Source of the DNA: Yeosuana marina
GTDB lineage: Bacteria > Bacteroidota > Bacteroidia > Flavobacteriales > Flavobacteriaceae
NCBI RefSeq assembly: GCF_011762485.1
Contig: NZ_JAAKGI010000005.1
Span: 248,001-312,000, forward strand
DNA: 64,000 bases
Direction of reading: 5' to 3'
This document shows, in pieces, positions 62,443 to 64,000 of this stretch. The notes below the pieces were generated by a model, which was given only the letters and a program-made list of their open reading frames with translations, made no database searches and was not told the DNA's origin. Numbering within the stretch: the stretch's first letter is position 1; each line of letters starts with the position of its first letter. The translations under genes and the position numbers were made by a program.

Positions 62443-63462
62443 TCAGTATCTTTTCAACCAATTACCAAAATCAGATAATTTGGTTTCATTACCATCAAGC
62501 CACTTTCTTGAATTTTCATTTCCGCTTTGGCTTATATACTTGCAATATGCTTCCATATGCTCACTCTTGGCTAAATCATAAAAAAATGTTGTATAAAAAA
62601 CCCACCATATTCCTTTATTTTTCTTCTTTTTCAATTCTCCAAGCATAGTGAAAAAGGAATCTGTATTTTTAATAAACATTTCATCTTCTGTTTTTCCTTC
62701 ATTTTCTTCTAAAGTTTTTGAGGCTTCAAGCAATGATATCATTAATTCTGCTGCACCAAAATCATTATCTTTATTTGTGGTTAATGTAATATTAATTGTA
62801 TTTGGTTTATTCTCATCTTTAGATACATTTCCCCCAAAGTTTTCTTGGAGCATCTGGTAAGCTCCTAGTGATCTTTCAGAATCTGGTTCTAAAAAAAGGA
62901 AATAATGGGTTGCCAATAATGTTTGAACAGTATTTTTCTTTTGATTATTTATATTAGCTAACATGAGGTGACTGCTTGAATGGTTTGGGTTTTGCTCAAT
63001 TGCTTTTATCACATTTTCTTCAGCCTTATCTAAATCATTTAATTTATAATAGTTTAATGCCAAATTATAATAAAGCAAAAAATGTCCATTTGTTTTTTTA
63101 ATGGCTTTCTCAAAAAGTTTGATAGATTCCTTTGTTTTACCTAACATGTCCAACGCCGAACCTTTTGTTATGTAAGCAGGAATCATATATTCTGCATTTT
63201 GATTTATAACAATATCTGAGTGGTTGATAGCTTGTTTATAATCCCCTTCTTTAATATAGCTAAAAGAAAGCTCATAATTTACAAGAGGAGATTTTGGATT
63301 TATTTTAAGAGCTTTTTTATAGATTTCAATGGCTTTCTCATATTCCCCATTGTCATGATATTGAACTCCTTCTTTTACTATATCTTGAATAGTTGATTGG
63401 GCAACTAATTGAGTTCCCATAAAAACCATTACCAAAACAATTCCTATTTGTTTAATTTTCAT
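62443..63462 (-). CDS. Secreted TPR protein
   Basis: 339 aa. The signal peptide ends near QLVAQST. Residues about 25-200 are TPR repeats: VQYHDNGEYEKAIEIYKKAL, INPKSPLVNYELSFSYIKEG, SIKLFEKAIKKTNGHFLLYY and NLALNYYKLNDLDKAEENVI. The C-terminal third (about 210-339) is a conserved-looking alpha-helical domain (FGAAELMISLLEASKTLEEN, IWWVFYTTFFYDLAKSEHME) that I do not recognise. It has the same direction as the partial gene to its right, 33 bp away, so they may form one unit. Confidence 0.7.
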   Translation of the reverse strand: MKIKQIGIVLVMVFMGTQLVAQSTIQDIVKEGVQYHDNGEYEKAIEIYKKALKINPKSPLVNYELSFSYIKEGDYKQAINHSDIVINQNAEYMIPAYITKGSALDMLGKTKESIKLFEKAIKKTNGHFLLYYNLALNYYKLNDLDKAEENVIKAIEQNPNHSSSHLMLANINNQKKNTVQTLLATHYFLFLEPDSERSLGAYQMLQENFGGNVSKDENKPNTINITLTTNKDNDFGAAELMISLLEASKTLEENEGKTEDEMFIKNTDSFFTMLGELKKKKNKGIWWVFYTTFFYDLAKSEHMEAYCKYISQSGNENSRKWLDGNETKLSDFGNWLKRY

Positions 63463-63495
63463 TTGTTCAGAATTTTTAAAGGTTATGCTTTAAAT

Positions 63496-64000
63496 TTAGT
63501 TTATTTCATTCAACACAAAAGGAATTTGGATATCTATATCTGAATCAGATTCTGAAACCCAAGGACCTAAAACCATTAAGATTTCAAAAATCCGTTCTTT
63601 CATTTTAAATTTTAAGAAATCTTTATGTTCTATTTTATTTAGATTTTTAGGAGAATTGGTTTGCGCAATAAAAGGCAGTGATGGGAGTTTATAATTATGC
63701 ACTGCATTGGAATTATAAGTCACTTCTTTTATTGAAAACAGACCACTTTTAACTTCTGCTTTTACTTCAAAATGATAACTTGTATATGTATTCATTAAAA
63801 CCAAAGGAACATTTATTAAATCGATGAAATACTCCCCTGATTGAATAAACCCACCTAGAGGTTTAATTTTGGTTTTATCTGTTCTTTTTGGATAATAGAT
63901 GATTATATACTCTCCACTTTCATCATCTCTTGGTAAATAACTCTTTTTTATTTTTGCATTATCATTAGAAACAATGCTCTTTTTATTATCAAAGTCGTAT
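63496..64000 (-). CDS. Partial gene, protein of unknown function (5' end outside the window)
   Basis: The open frame runs from the stop at 63496 to the right edge without interruption, so the start lies beyond the window. At least 167 codons are visible. An internal TTG or ATG near 63800 could be mistaken for a start, but the frame before it is protein-like (SYLPRDDESGEYIIIYYPKR, KPLGGFIQSGEYFIDLINVP). The C-terminal part reads SYHFEVKAEVKSGLFSIKEV and IFEILMVLGPWVSESDSDID. I do not recognise a family. Confidence 0.6.
   Translation of the reverse strand, partial: YDFDNKKSIVSNDNAKIKKSYLPRDDESGEYIIIYYPKRTDKTKIKPLGGFIQSGEYFIDLINVPLVLMNTYTSYHFEVKAEVKSGLFSIKEVTYNSNAVHNYKLPSLPFIAQTNSPKNLNKIEHKDFLKFKMKERIFEILMVLGPWVSESDSDIDIQIPFVLNEIN

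Noticed and set aside
1-64000. CRISPR array, rRNA genes or a complete prophage
   Set aside because: No regularly spaced direct repeats, no rRNA-like sequence and no phage structural genes were seen.

Overview
This is an AT-rich chromosomal segment of a Bacteroidota bacterium, most likely a marine member of the Flavobacteriaceae. The reasons are two SusC/SusD pairs, a hybrid two-component regulator, Bacteroidota-type promoters (TAnnTTTG at -7), many lipoproteins, and a large set of alginate lyases typical of seaweed degraders. Everything here was read by eye; no database search was run.

Region 1 (1-11.4 kb) is mixed housekeeping and accessory genes: a PHP/ACT protein, a YncE-like propeller/phosphoesterase lipoprotein, a minus-strand group of four small genes (degenerate GIY-YIG, SnoaL-like, TPR/DUF6624, small membrane protein), a GNAT acetyltransferase, a membrane-anchored amidohydrolase, an MscS channel and an HMA-like/AraC regulator.

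Region 2 (11.6-19.3 kb, plus strand) is the most unusual part. A DUF2202 ferritin-like lipoprotein is followed by a tight six-gene run: PqqD-like protein, ATP-grasp ligase, fold-type III PLP decarboxylase, a urea-transporter domain fused to an M23 peptidase, a TPR/outer-membrane barrel protein and a periplasmic TPR protein. It looks like a pathway that makes a small amide or peptide-like product and handles it across the envelope. I know of no described system with this composition.

Region 3 (19.4-37.4 kb, minus strand) is a polysaccharide utilization locus (PUL) for an unsaturated-uronate-releasing glycan: hybrid regulator, SusC, SusD, GH88, GH2, DUF4861 protein, KduI, KduD and a DUF4955 beta-helix protein. 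Two promoters share a direct-repeat operator with identical geometry, probably the regulator's target.

Region 4 (37.8-61.2 kb, mostly minus strand) is an alginate PUL: SusC/SusD, a PKD surface protein, two PL7, PL17, PL6, a heparinase II/III-like lyase, a PF05426 lyase, KdgF, a DEH-reductase-like SDR, an MFS transporter, KDG kinase, a PPi-type phosphofructokinase and a GntR/FadR regulator. Tandem TTGGTTTACCA operators with a 13-bp period lie at three promoters, and a single copy lies before the regulator gene. Both PULs should converge on KDG and the one KDG kinase. No KDPG aldolase is present in the window.

The PUL block is bracketed by gene-poor scars at 19.4-19.9 kb and 61.2-62.4 kb that carry three diverged copies of the same attachment-like sequence, which suggests acquisition by integrative elements. 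The right end holds a TPR protein and a gene running off the edge.
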